From: Magnetococcales bacterium
GTDB taxonomy: Bacteria > Pseudomonadota > Magnetococcia > Magnetococcales > UBA8363
DNA length: 64,000 nt
Assembly (NCBI GenBank): GCA_015228815.1
Contig: JADGCV010000001.1
Coordinates: forward strand, 124,001-188,000
Reading direction: 5' to 3'
Positions within the stretch are counted from its first letter, which is position 1. The number at the start of each line of letters is the position of its first letter. The position numbers were made by a program, and so were the translations under genes. Positions 55,403 through 64,000 of the stretch are shown here, piece after piece. A model generated the notes under the pieces. The model searched no databases. It saw nothing but the letters and a program-made list of their open reading frames with translations, and was not told where the DNA came from.

Positions 55403-58224
55403 CTGCCGGCTTCCATAGCCATTTCCAATTGTAAAGCGTTTTCGGAGGATACCCGTGCCCAGGAGGTTCCCGGAGCCAGTTCGGCCGCGCTCAGGTATCG
55501 CTGTCTGGCCTCTTCGAAACGACCCGATTTTTGCAGGATATCGCCAACTCGAATATTGGCAAGGGATTGAATCTCCTTGTCTTCGGCCTCCTGGGCAACC
55601 TTCTGGAAGGGTTCAAGTGCCCGTTCATCCCCCTTCCAGAGTTGAATGACCGTGGCATAGTTGTAATAATCCAGGCCATCGCCCATGGGGCGGTTGGAAA
55701 GAAGATATTCCAGATGTTTGACCGCATGGGGAAACCGGCCCCGCCCCAATTCCGCCTTGGCCATGAGACGGAGGCGACGTTCCCGGTCACGGTCGCCAAG
55801 CAATCCCTCCGGAAGCGGTTCCAGAAGCAGTTGCACCGCTTCCCACTCCTCCCTGTCGAGCGATCGCCCCGCTTCGGCCAGACGGACCCGGGCCACCTCG
55901 CGGGTCATGGCGCCCCCCAGTTTTCCCTCCGCGCGCGCTTCCTGCAACCAGTTGCCCGTGGCAAGAATCCGCGACAACTGCCGCAAGGAGTCGGCGGCAT
56001 CATCATCGAGGTTTTCAAGGACCGCCATCGAGGTGACGTTGTCTCCCATCTGCATGAGCGCCTCGGCCAGGAGAATGCGTGGCCTGGCGAATTCCGGATC
56101 CTTGCGCCAATCCTGACCATGGATTTCCCCGAGCAAGGCGGCAAACTCGGGACGCCCTTCCTCCATGGCGGCGGTCATCCCTTTTTCCAGAAGCTCCTTC
56201 TTGAGCCGGACCGCGCGACGCACGACCGCAGTGCTTTCTGTCATGGTAAGCAGGTTGTTCAGGGTTTCGATGCTTTCACGGTACTGGCGATCGTTTCCCA
56301 GCAGTTCGCCCCGCACCAGATAGGCCTCCGCCAGGGCGTTGGGAAGGGCAATCGAGGCGATCACCTTGTCAAGTTTTTCCAGACGTTCCTTGAAAGTCAG
56401 TTGTTGTTCCAGGCCCAACTGAAAAATCTGACTCCAGACCGCGGCATCGGAACCAGAATACTGTTTTCGCAGACGTTCGAACAGCCTTCGGGCATCTTCG
56501 AGCCGTTCCCGAGCCAGTTCCACTTCCTGCCGTTCCTGGGCGGCATGGGACAGTTGCAGACTCGATTCCGCCGCCCGCAACATGGCCCACGGAACAATGT
56601 TGGCCTGATCGGGAAAGGCATCCATGAACATGGCATAGTATTGGAACGCCTTGGTAAAGGCGCCGTACTTGTAATACAGGTCGGCAATGCCCATGATCCG
56701 ATCCGGGACCATGCCGAGAAAGCCCAGATGCTCGGGGGTGAGCCGTTCGAGGACGGCAAGGGTGGCTTCGGGATCCTGTTTCAAATCCTTGACCTGGGCC
56801 TTGAGATAATGGGCCGTGGCGGCATGTTCGCCATGACCGAACGTAAGGGCGTTCACCTGATCCAGCAGGTTTTCCGCCTCGGTGGCGAAACGGGATTCGT
56901 TGGGATGGGCCTTGGCCAGACCAAGGTGCGTTCGCGCCTGTTCCAAAAGTAAAACCGTCTTCTCGCGTGGCAGATTGGGGTCGTTCATCATTCCCAGGGC
57001 ATTTTCAAAACGACCCGCGTCGTTGAACAATTGCAATTGCAGGAACCGATGCCTCGGATGATTGGCGGAGTTGGGGTGTCGTGCAATGGCCGTTTCCAGT
57101 TCGCTCAGAAGCCAACCCGGTTTCCACGCCATCCGCCGGGCAAGGTCAAGCCGCAGAAAATCGATAACCTCCCGGTTCGGCGTATCGGGAAAGGTTTCGA
57201 GCAGGCTTCCAAGATAGCCGCGGGCATTCTCGTAGCGGTGGTCCTTCTCGAATTCCCTGGCCGATTTCCAGAAATGATCCTCCGTGACTGCCTTCTTGGC
57301 AAGCATCTTGGTCTCGCTGGAAGCCTCGTACAGCGGAAACAGGCGGTTGAGGGGTTTGACGATATTCTGCTCCAGGTCGCCTTCCCTTTGGGCAATGATC
57401 CGTTTGGCGTCGCTGTCGCGCCCGACATCGCGGGGACTCAGGATTTCGACGATGAAATAGCCCGCCTTGGCGCTTTCATGGAAATGGACCGAATGCGCCT
57501 TTTCGTTGAGCAATACCTCAAGTTCCGAGTGCCCTTCGGGAAATTCATAGGCGAACACATTTTCCACCAATCCCCCGCCGACGACAGGTCTCCAGGTTTC
57601 CGCCAGACGCGCCGCCTTCAGATGGATCCGGACAACCGGATTGCTCCCTTTTTCAATGTTTTTCTGGATTTCGGTCGAACCGGTATGGGAAAGAATCAAA
57701 AGCGTCCCATCCCGCCCCGGAAGAACCAGACCCTCGCGCAATTTCATGGCGGCGTTGGGTTCGGGCGCGGGTTCCTCGTCGATTTCGAACTGGTATTGCG
57801 CTCCGGTGACCGGATCCTCGGTTCCCAACGATTCGCGAAAATTCAGGTTTGGTTTCTTCAGTTCCAACGTGACCCAAAGCCCCATCTTGCGCGCCGGAAT
57901 GCTTTCCACCGCAAGCGACTTGACCCAGGGAGACCGCTCCACTTTGAAGTCACTGGCCGGAAGCGCCAGTATGTTGTGGACTGTCAACAGAAGTTTCGTC
58001 GGCTCCACCAGTTCGAGCGTTGGTTTCATCGCTCCGGGGGGAATCGTGAAGGAAAAAACCTCGCGCTTTCCCTCGTCGGCGGTCGTATGCTTCAAACTGG
58101 TGAAAAAAGCCAGTGCCTCGGAAACCGGAAACACTGCGAGAAAAACCGCGAAAACCGCGGCAAAAATGATTCCGGACGGGCCGGAAAACCTCTTCGATTC
58201 GATGACAGATTGACGCTTCGTCAT
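55399..58224 (-). CDS. exported TPR-repeat protein in sigma-54 regulator cluster
   Basis: 941 residues from ATG 58224, which overlaps the upstream gene's stop as ATGA; a longer frame exists but would overlap the regulator. A signal peptide-like segment ([21 protein letters not shown]) is followed by an AMIN-like beta region (about 40-230; [36 protein letters not shown]). Many helix pairs and TPRs follow (about 330-930). It is probably periplasmic. Its coupling between two flagellar-type activators suggests a part in flagellar or envelope assembly, but no defined family is known. Confidence 0.7.
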   Translation of the reverse strand: MTKRQSVIESKRFSGPSGIIFAAVFAVFLAVFPVSEALAFFTSLKHTTADEGKREVFSFTIPPGAMKPTLELVEPTKLLLTVHNILALPASDFKVERSPWVKSLAVESIPARKMGLWVTLELKKPNLNFRESLGTEDPVTGAQYQFEIDEEPAPEPNAAMKLREGLVLPGRDGTLLILSHTGSTEIQKNIEKGSNPVVRIHLKAARLAETWRPVVGGGLVENVFAYEFPEGHSELEVLLNEKAHSVHFHESAKAGYFIVEILSPRDVGRDSDAKRIIAQREGDLEQNIVKPLNRLFPLYEASSETKMLAKKAVTEDHFWKSAREFEKDHRYENARGYLGSLLETFPDTPNREVIDFLRLDLARRMAWKPGWLLSELETAIARHPNSANHPRHRFLQLQLFNDAGRFENALGMMNDPNLPREKTVLLLEQARTHLGLAKAHPNESRFATEAENLLDQVNALTFGHGEHAATAHYLKAQVKDLKQDPEATLAVLERLTPEHLGFLGMVPDRIMGIADLYYKYGAFTKAFQYYAMFMDAFPDQANIVPWAMLRAAESSLQLSHAAQERQEVELARERLEDARRLFERLRKQYSGSDAAVWSQIFQLGLEQQLTFKERLEKLDKVIASIALPNALAEAYLVRGELLGNDRQYRESIETLNNLLTMTESTAVVRRAVRLKKELLEKGMTAAMEEGRPEFAALLGEIHGQDWRKDPEFARPRILLAEALMQMGDNVTSMAVLENLDDDAADSLRQLSRILATGNWLQEARAEGKLGGAMTREVARVRLAEAGRSLDREEWEAVQLLLEPLPEGLLGDRDRERRLRLMAKAELGRGRFPHAVKHLEYLLSNRPMGDGLDYYNYATVIQLWKGDERALEPFQKVAQEAEDKEIQSLANIRVGDILQKSGRFEEARQRYLSAAELAPGTSWARVSSENALQLEMAMEAGR

Positions 58225-59228
58225 ATCTCGGTCCCCGCGGGTTCCAACCCTTTTTTCTTGATCTTTTCCACCAGCGTGGTACGGTTGAGGTTCAGAAGAC
58301 GGGCCGCCTTGTTCTTGTTCCACCCGGTGGAGTTGAGCGCCGAAAGAATCAGATTGTTCTCAAAGTTGGCGACTTCGGTGTTGAAATCGATTCCGGAGGT
58401 GACGATCGGATTATGCACAAAATTGGTGATCGGCATCACCGGCGGCTCGCCATCCTCGTCGTCCGGCGCCTCGGCGATGCTGCCATTGAACATTTTCTCC
58501 GGCAGGTCTTCCGGTTTGACCTGGCCGTCGGCGAGAATGGTCAACCGTTCAATGAGGTTTTCCAGTTCGCGGACATTGCCGGGCCACGGGTAGATCTTGA
58601 GAAGTTCCATGATTTCTTCGGAGATGAAATTTTCGACAATGGGACTGTCGCATTTCTTCAGGAAGTGTTCCACCAGGAGGGGAATATCGACGATCCGGTC
58701 ACGCAATGGCGGAACATTGATGGGAACAACGTTGAGACGATAGAACAGATCTTCGCGAAAACGGCTCTGCGCCACTTCCATTTCCAGGTTCTTGTGGGTG
58801 GCGGTAATGACCCGCACATCGACCCGGATCGGTTTGGTCGCCCCCACCGGATCGACCATTTTCTCCTGCAACACCCGCAGCATCTTGACCTGAAGTTTCG
58901 GACTCATGTCGCCGATTTCATCGAGAAACAGGGAGCCGCCGTTGGCCAGTTCGAACCGTCCCATCCGATTGTTCGCAGCCCCCGTAAACGCCCCCTTGAC
59001 GTGTCCAAAGAGTTCCGATTCGAGCAGATCCTCGGGAATGGCGCCGCAGTTGACCGGGATGAACGGTTGATCGGCCCGCGGTGAAAGGTCGTGCAGCGCC
59101 CTGGCGATCAGTTCCTTGCCCGTTCCGCTTTCGCCATGGATCAGGACCGTCGATTGCGACGATGCGACCTTTTCGATCAGCTTGTAGAGCTTTTGCATCC
59201 GGGGGGATTTGCCGATGATTCCGTACAT
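58221..59228 (-). CDS. FleQ-like sigma-54 activator without N-terminal domain
   Basis: 335 residues. AAA+ domain: [20 protein letters not shown] (Walker A), [23 protein letters not shown] (Walker B) and [15 protein letters not shown]. The C-terminal Fis-type helix-turn-helix [20 protein letters not shown] is very close to that of FleQ, and FleQ is the master flagellar/biofilm regulator in pseudomonads. The FleQ N-terminal receiver-like domain is absent. The c-di-GMP-binding residues lie partly in the AAA+ domain and cannot be judged. The next gene is coupled to it. Confidence 0.82.
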   Translation of the reverse strand: MYGIIGKSPRMQKLYKLIEKVASSQSTVLIHGESGTGKELIARALHDLSPRADQPFIPVNCGAIPEDLLESELFGHVKGAFTGAANNRMGRFELANGGSLFLDEIGDMSPKLQVKMLRVLQEKMVDPVGATKPIRVDVRVITATHKNLEMEVAQSRFREDLFYRLNVVPINVPPLRDRIVDIPLLVEHFLKKCDSPIVENFISEEIMELLKIYPWPGNVRELENLIERLTILADGQVKPEDLPEKMFNGSIAEAPDDEDGEPPVMPITNFVHNPIVTSGIDFNTEVANFENNLILSALNSTGWNKNKAARLLNLNRTTLVEKIKKKGLEPAGTEI

Positions 59229-59320
59229 GATGTCAATAAGGCGTCTTTGTGTTGGATATGGCCGGGAGCCCTTGGTGAACCGGGGGCGGTTTTCCTGATT
59301 GCGTCAAAATTCCAACGGCT

Positions 59321-59349
59321 AAAGTACGACAATTAATCATCCTCAACAA
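59321..59349 (-). promoter_or_regulatory. possible promoter for fleQ-like operon
   Basis: On the minus strand TTGTTG, 17 bases, TACTTT, about 95 bases before the gene. The -10 is not ideal, so confidence is limited. Confidence 0.35.
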
Positions 59350-59447
59350 GTTGCTTTCTTTGTTTTCGGCCTCATTTTTTTTCCCGGCCCGTTTGGCACG
59401 ATGGCGGCATGATGAAGAAACGACGAACTCGAAATCAGAAAAAGGCG

Positions 59448-60365
59448 ATGAACAATACCGTTTTTCCAGGTTCCCGGGCCCCCGTGGTCGCGTGGATCCG
59501 GTTTTTGGCGCTGCGCCTGGACCGGTCGCATCTGAGTTTCGAAAATGGAATGCAAAATCCATACCATGAGGCGGAATACCTGACGGCATTCGCTTTTGAC
59601 ATCCCTTTGGATTCGTTGGATTCCTCCTTGAACGCCGCTCCTCCCGCCGATGCCCGGCGACGAATGGAGCAAATCATCGAACAAAGGATTGGCCGTGGTC
59701 TTCCCGCCGCCTACATTACCGGAGAGGCTTTTTTCGCCGGGCATCGTTTTCTGGTGGATCGGCGGGTATTGATTCCGCGGTCGCGCATCGAGAATCTGTT
59801 CGACGACAAGCCGGGATTCGGCGCCTTGGTTTCCCTTCCCGAAACGCCGTTGGTCCTGGATCTGTGTACGGGGAGCGGTTGTCTGGCGATTGCCTTGGCC
59901 TTGGCTTTTCCAGGGGCCGTGATCCACGCCTCCGATCATTCCCCGGACGCCTTGGCGGTGGCTCGTGACAATGTGGCGCGATTTGGGCTCGAAGCGCAGG
60001 TATTGTTGTTCCACGCCGATCTTTTCCAGGGATTGCCCAAGGTTCGTTACAATCTGATCGTCACCAATCCTCCCTATGTTTCCCGAGAGACCATGGCAAC
60101 CTTGCCGCGGGAATACCGTCATGAGCCTGCCATGGCCCTTGACGGGGGGGTGACGGGGTTGGATCTGGTGAGGCGTATTCTCGCCGAGGCGGGAGGGGTT
60201 CTCGCACCGGGGGGGGGGGTGATCTGTGAGGTGGGTGATGAAGGAGAGGAGACACTCATGCGCCTCTGGCCCGAATTTCCGGGAAAATGGATCCCGTTTC
60301 ATTTTGGGGCGAGCGGCGTTTTTTTTCTGGATCGCCCTTCGTGGCCCGATGTGGTGCCGATTTGA
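59448..60365 (+). CDS. prmB: ribosomal protein L3 N5-glutamine methyltransferase
   Basis: About 305 residues from ATG 59448 (AAAAAGG upstream). The PrmB N-terminal region R.GRGLPAAYITGEAFFAGHRFLVDRRVLIPRSRIE is followed by the SAM motif LDLCTGSGCLAIALALAFP and catalytic NPPY (about 206). PrmB methylates Gln of L3, helping 50S assembly. Paralogue HemK/PrmC would have a different N-terminus; the LIPRSRIEN feature favours PrmB. Confidence 0.9.
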   Translation: MNNTVFPGSRAPVVAWIRFLALRLDRSHLSFENGMQNPYHEAEYLTAFAFDIPLDSLDSSLNAAPPADARRRMEQIIEQRIGRGLPAAYITGEAFFAGHRFLVDRRVLIPRSRIENLFDDKPGFGALVSLPETPLVLDLCTGSGCLAIALALAFPGAVIHASDHSPDALAVARDNVARFGLEAQVLLFHADLFQGLPKVRYNLIVTNPPYVSRETMATLPREYRHEPAMALDGGVTGLDLVRRILAEAGGVLAPGGGVICEVGDEGEETLMRLWPEFPGKWIPFHFGASGVFFLDRPSWPDVVPI

Positions 60366-60390
60366 CGGAAAAGGGAAACCCCAAAAGTTT

Positions 60391-60604
60391 GGTAACCGCC
60401 CAGGCCGCTTTCGGGTTTAATTATTGAAAGAAAAAAGGTAACTGCCCAGGTACCCCCCGGTTCGAGATTATTGAAAGAAAAAAGGGGTCTGGGGGTACCT
60501 GGGCAGTGACGCAAAATCAAAAACAAAATCAAAACCCTGGGGGCAATCCCCCAGACCCCTTTTTTCTTTCAATAATCTCGAACCGGGGGGGGCTGGGCAG
60601 TTAC
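60391..60604. repeat. compound palindromic repeat, convergent intergenic
   Basis: The left arm 60438-60494 and right arm 60549-60604 are inverted, about 56 bp each, with mismatches only near GGTACC/GGGGGC. A further copy of the GTAAC.GCCCAGG....ATTATTGAAAGAAAAAAG unit precedes it (60391-60436). GTACCTGGGCAGT (60495-60507) can pair with ACTGCCCAGGTAC within the left arm, giving an alternative fold. Loop: a gap with CAAAATCAAAAACAAAATCA and family sequence. It lies between convergent prmB and glyS. Confidence 0.85.
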
Positions 60605-60620
60605 GTCTTCTGGAAGTCAC

Positions 60621-62723
60621 TCACCCCTCCGGCCCCGCCAAACGACTGACATCGGCAACCCTCTGGAACGCCTGGCGCACCCGAGCCAAAAGAGCCAGAC
60701 GGTTCAAACGCTTCGTCGCATCGGGATCCATCACCAAAACCGCTTCGAAGAAGGTGTCGATTTCGGGACGAAGCCGGGCCAGATGATCCAGGGCATCATG
60801 ATAATTGCCATCCCGCACCGCTGCGGCCACCACCCGATCCGTCGCATCAATCCTCTGGCAAAGATCCCGCTCGCTCGCTTCGGATAACGCCGCGGCATCC
60901 AGGAAATGCTCCCGCCAGGGATCCTCCGCCTTCTGTAGAATGTTGGCGATCCTCTTGTTGGCCGCCACCAGAGCCGCATACGAGGAAAGTTTCCTGAACC
61001 GGTCCAGGGCGTTGACACGCTGCCATGCATCCTGGAGATCATCCAATCCCAACACCTGAACCGCATCGATCAGATCATGGTCGAAACCTTGGGTTTTTAA
61101 ATGATTCTGCAACCGCCCGTAGATGAAGGTCATCAGATGATCGATCGTCTGTCGCCGCGAATGCTCCAGAAGTCCCGGGGCATAGGCATCAAACGCCGAT
61201 TCGAGAAGCGGCAATAAAGGAAACCGCGGCGTTTTTGCATCAAGCAGGATGCGAATCACCCCCAGGGCGGCACGGCGCAGCGCAAACGGATCCTTGGCGC
61301 CCGTGGGCACCAGTCCGACCGCGAAACAACCGACCAGGGTATCAAGTTTGTCGGCCATGGAAAGCAGACGCCCTTCCAGATGCCCAGGCAAACCGTCCGC
61401 AGCCCCCTGGGGACGGTAGTGTTCGCCAATCGCCGCCACCACCGCGGCATCCAGGCCATCATGCCGGGCATAGTAGCCGCCCATGATCCCCTGCAATTCG
61501 GGAAACTGCCCCACCATGCCACTCACCAGGTCGCACTTGCACAAACCCGCCGCCAGCCGGACATGCTCTGGATCCACACGCCCGTCCGCCAACGCCACCA
61601 GCCGCTCCGCCAGACGCTCGATCCGCACCGTCTTGTCGTACAAACTTCCCAGACGCGCCTGAAATACCACTTTTTTCAGCATCTCGCGCCGCTGCCACAA
61701 CGGCTGGCGACGATCCTCATGCCAATAGAAGGCGGCATCCTCCAGACGGGCGCGCAAAACCCGTTCATATCCCCGGACCACCAGGGTCGGATCGGAGACC
61801 TCGGTATTGGAAACGGCGATGAAACAGGGAAGAAGACCGCCGTCGGCATCCTCGACGGGAAAATATTTCTGATGGTTCTTCATCGACGTGGACAGCACCT
61901 CGGGAGGAATGTCGAGGTAACCGGGATCGAACCGTCCAAGAACCGGTATCGGCCATTCGGTCAGATTGGCGTTTTCAAGCAGCAGTTCCTCCGCCACCCG
62001 CGCCCGGCCACCCGCCTGGGCGGCAAGACGATGAACCCCCTCCTCGATGATTTCCCGTCGCCGGGACATCTCCAGGATCACCCGTCCCTCGGCCAACGCC
62101 CGGGTGTACCCCTCGATGCCCGTGACCGTGAACGGACCACGCCCCATGAACCGGTGTCCCTCGGTGTGGTTCCCCGCCATCAGACCATCCACCGTCCCGA
62201 AAGGAAGCACCGCGCCATCGAGCAACGCCACCATCCAGCCGATGGGCCGGACAAACCGCGTCCGCCCCCCACCCCAACGCTGGGTCTTGGGCCAGGGAAA
62301 CCCTTCCAGGATCCGGGTCATGATGCCGGGCAGCAATTGCGCCGCCTCCTGTCCCGTTTTCTGGATCGAATACGCCAGGTAGACCCCCTTGGACGTCTCG
62401 ATGCGCCGCAGTTGCGCCACCGTCACGCCGCAACCGCGGGCAAAGCCTTCCGCCGCCCGGGTCGGATTGCCCGCCGCATCGAAGGCGCGGTCCACGGGTG
62501 GTCCGCGCATCTCCTCGACCCGGTCCGCCTGACGGGCCGCCAAGCCGGTCACCGCCACCATCAATCGCCGCGGAGTCCCCTGGCTTTCGATCCGGGTCGT
62601 CCCCGAAACATGCAGCCCCACCTCCCGCACCTGTTTTTCCATTTCCTGGGCGAAATACCCGACCCCTTCGGGCAGCATTCCCGCCGGAATCTCCTCGCAA
62701 CCGATTTCCCATAAAAATTCCAT
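60621..62723 (-). CDS. glyS: glycine--tRNA ligase beta subunit
   Basis: Beta chain of the alpha2-beta2 class II enzyme found in many bacteria. About 700 residues from ATG 62723 (GAAGAGGA upstream), fitting the start MEFLWEIGCEEIPAGMLPEG. An ATG at 62747, which overlaps the glyQ stop, is an in-frame alternative. HRFMGRGPF, PWPKTQRWGG and DRFRKLSSYAALVAANKRI-type segments are seen. The C-terminal HD/anticodon-binding region is complete. It works with glyQ. Confidence 0.94.
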   Translation of the reverse strand: MEFLWEIGCEEIPAGMLPEGVGYFAQEMEKQVREVGLHVSGTTRIESQGTPRRLMVAVTGLAARQADRVEEMRGPPVDRAFDAAGNPTRAAEGFARGCGVTVAQLRRIETSKGVYLAYSIQKTGQEAAQLLPGIMTRILEGFPWPKTQRWGGGRTRFVRPIGWMVALLDGAVLPFGTVDGLMAGNHTEGHRFMGRGPFTVTGIEGYTRALAEGRVILEMSRRREIIEEGVHRLAAQAGGRARVAEELLLENANLTEWPIPVLGRFDPGYLDIPPEVLSTSMKNHQKYFPVEDADGGLLPCFIAVSNTEVSDPTLVVRGYERVLRARLEDAAFYWHEDRRQPLWQRREMLKKVVFQARLGSLYDKTVRIERLAERLVALADGRVDPEHVRLAAGLCKCDLVSGMVGQFPELQGIMGGYYARHDGLDAAVVAAIGEHYRPQGAADGLPGHLEGRLLSMADKLDTLVGCFAVGLVPTGAKDPFALRRAALGVIRILLDAKTPRFPLLPLLESAFDAYAPGLLEHSRRQTIDHLMTFIYGRLQNHLKTQGFDHDLIDAVQVLGLDDLQDAWQRVNALDRFRKLSSYAALVAANKRIANILQKAEDPWREHFLDAAALSEASERDLCQRIDATDRVVAAAVRDGNYHDALDHLARLRPEIDTFFEAVLVMDPDATKRLNRLALLARVRQAFQRVADVSRLAGPEG

Positions 62724-62739
62724 CACGGCCTGATCCTCT

Positions 62740-63630
62740 TCATCCATTGGGTCGGGTAGCGGATTTCTTCAGCAGCGGATGCCCCAGGACTTCCCGTTGC
62801 CGGACATAGGCCTCCGCCACCGTCCGGGCCAGATTGCGGACCCGACCGATGTAACCTGCCCGTTCGGTGACGCTGATGGCGCCGCGGGCATCGAGAAGAT
62901 TGAAAGCGTGGGAACACTTGATCACCTGATCGTAGGCGGGCAATGGCAGTTGGGCCCCGGCCAGGGCAATGGCCTCTTTTTCGTGCATCGAAAACAGTTG
63001 AAACAGCATGGCGGTATCGGCCTGCTCAAAATTGAAACGGGAATATTCCACCTCGTTCTGGTGAAACACATCGCCATAGGTGATGTCCCCCGACCATTGC
63101 AGGTCGAAAACGTTTTCCCGGCCTTGAATATACATGGCCAGACGTTCCAGGCCGTAGGTGATCTCTCCCGAAACCGGATCAAGGTCGATGCCGCCGACCT
63201 GTTGAAAGTAGGTGAACTGGGTCACCTCCATCCCATCGAGCCACACCTCCCAACCCAGGCCCCACGCCCCCAGGGTCGGGCTTTCCCAATCGTCCTCGAC
63301 AAACCGAATGTCGTGCTGCCCCGGCCTGATGCCGATGGCCACGAGCGATTCAAGATACAGATCCTGAATGTTGGCGGGAGAAGGTTTCAGGATCACCTGA
63401 AATTGGTAATAGTGTTGCAGACGATTGGGATTTTCGCCATAACGACCATCGCTCGGACGCCGGGAGGGTTGTACATAGGCGGTACGCCACGGTTCCGGTC
63501 CTAAAACGCGCAAAAAGGTTCCGGGATGAAACGTCCCCGCCCCGACCTCCATATCCATGGGCTGCACCACCACGCATCCCTGTCGGGACCAATAATCCTG
63601 CAAGGCAAAGATCAATTCCTGAAAAGTCAC
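62740..63630 (-). CDS. glyQ: glycine--tRNA ligase alpha subunit
   Basis: 296 residues; catalytic alpha chain. [40 protein letters not shown] at the N-terminus and [29 protein letters not shown] are unmistakable. [20 protein letters not shown] is also diagnostic. It charges tRNA-Gly together with the GlyS chain encoded just downstream. Confidence 0.97.
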   Translation of the reverse strand: MTFQELIFALQDYWSRQGCVVVQPMDMEVGAGTFHPGTFLRVLGPEPWRTAYVQPSRRPSDGRYGENPNRLQHYYQFQVILKPSPANIQDLYLESLVAIGIRPGQHDIRFVEDDWESPTLGAWGLGWEVWLDGMEVTQFTYFQQVGGIDLDPVSGEITYGLERLAMYIQGRENVFDLQWSGDITYGDVFHQNEVEYSRFNFEQADTAMLFQLFSMHEKEAIALAGAQLPLPAYDQVIKCSHAFNLLDARGAISVTERAGYIGRVRNLARTVAEAYVRQREVLGHPLLKKSATRPNG

Positions 63631-63726
63631 CTAAAACGCTCCACTTGAAATTTTATTGAATGGTGTGAATAATCTCGCTGGACAGGATCGGCTGTCAAGC
63701 GACACCCTGGCACCCGTGGAAAATAA

Positions 63727-63806
63727 AGTCAAAAACAAAATCAAAACCTTGGGGCGTTGCCCCAAACCCCACTGGGAAGGGGTTTCCCCTTCCCAGACCC
63801 ATCCAT
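63727..63806. repeat. dispersed repeat with paired hairpins
   Basis: AGTCAAAAACAAAATCAAAA then CCTTGGGGCGTTGCCCCAAA, followed by CTGGGAAGGGG-TTT-CCCCTTCCCAG. It closely repeats the 7782-7830 element and the A-rich arms of 5700-5740 and 60510-60535. It lies between divergent glyQ and waaA, so it is in a promoter region, unlike most copies. Confidence 0.7.
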
Positions 63807-63845
63807 GCTGTTTTTCCTCTTGAAGGATCCGGGTATGGTCCGCTG

Positions 63846-64000
63846 ATGGTTCATCTTTACGCAATCACTTTGTTCCTGATCATCATCATCACCCTTCCTC
63901 TTTGGGTATGGCGCTATTGGACCACCCCCAAATACCGCGGCACCATCCTGGAACGCCTCGGAATGAACATCGAACAACGGGACAATGCCCCACGCATCTG
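63846..64000 (+). CDS. waaA: 3-deoxy-D-manno-octulosonic acid transferase (N-terminal fragment)
   Basis: Transfers Kdo to lipid A during LPS core synthesis. Only the first ~51 residues are visible. The membrane anchor (MVHLYAITLFLIIIITLPLWV) is followed by W RYWTTPKYRGTILERLG and the start of the IW(xH) block, the family's entry motif. The remainder runs off the window. Its presence indicates an LPS-bearing cell. Confidence 0.72.
   Translation, partial: MVHLYAITLFLIIIITLPLWVWRYWTTPKYRGTILERLGMNIEQRDNAPRI

Noticed and set aside
1-64000. Magnetosome, prophage or integrative element
   Set aside because: Considered because the gene content looked Magnetococcales-like, but no mam/mms genes, integrase, phage structural genes or attachment-site repeats were recognised.

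Overview
The window looks like a GC-rich chromosome segment from a Gram-negative proteobacterium. Lipid A/LPS synthesis (waaA), the two-subunit glycyl-tRNA synthetase, a class I (Fe-S) fumarase, a ylxR-L7Ae fusion, a DUF6489 protein, FleQ/FlbD-type sigma-54 activators and many TPR proteins fit an alphaproteobacterial or Magnetococcales-like lineage. That placement is inference from gene content, not a computed phylogeny. No magnetosome, CRISPR, prophage or rRNA/tRNA genes were recognised.

Layout. 1-5.3 kb: a truncated VanY-type peptidase, folK, then panB-panC-panD (pantothenate/CoA) and an exported TPR protein. 5.4-5.8 kb: a 0.39-kb nested palindrome. 5.8-18.2 kb, minus strand: a TPR-glycosyltransferase, then the translation/RNA operon, read rimP-nusA-ylxR-infB-ylxP-rbfA-truB-rpsO-pnp. 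This operon has a recognisable promoter and a structured leader with an intrinsic terminator. 18.7-21.6 kb: a possible RloA/RloB (AbiL-like) defence pair, whose RloB-like partner seems to lack the usual acidic Toprim residues, followed by a TPR protein. 21.7-24.5 kb: a chrB-like gene divergent from a DUF2148 iron-sulphur protein and an MFS transporter, with a promoter flanked by an inverted repeat. 24.6-36.5 kb: mostly housekeeping genes (argJ-yrfG, a Nudix hydrolase, murG, recX-alaS, fumarase) with several small unknowns and a glycosyltransferase.

36.6-49.7 kb is a signalling and stress region. It holds a PilZ-like protein, an overlapping gamma-carbonic anhydrase/Ser-Thr kinase pair, a divergent REC-PAS-sensor-diadenylate-cyclase-like protein, a secreted TPR-CHAT (caspase-like) protein, and a Spy/CpxP-like Met-rich protein beside a CopA copper ATPase. 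49.8-59.2 kb: a NIT-MCP-hemerythrin chemoreceptor, an LsrF-type enzyme, and a cluster encoding FleQ-like activator, exported TPR protein and FlbD-like activator, plus a lipoprotein. 59.4-64 kb: prmB, glyQ-glyS and the start of waaA.

A family of GC-rich palindromic intergenic repeats recurs through the window, with the core (A)6GGGGTCTGGGGG..CCCCCAGACCCC(T)6. It lies mainly between convergent genes and probably serves as bidirectional terminators. The observations most worth checking are the REC-PAS-DAC protein with an altered RHR motif, the RloAB-like pair with a degenerate nuclease motif, the secreted TPR-CHAT protein, and the nested four-hairpin palindrome.
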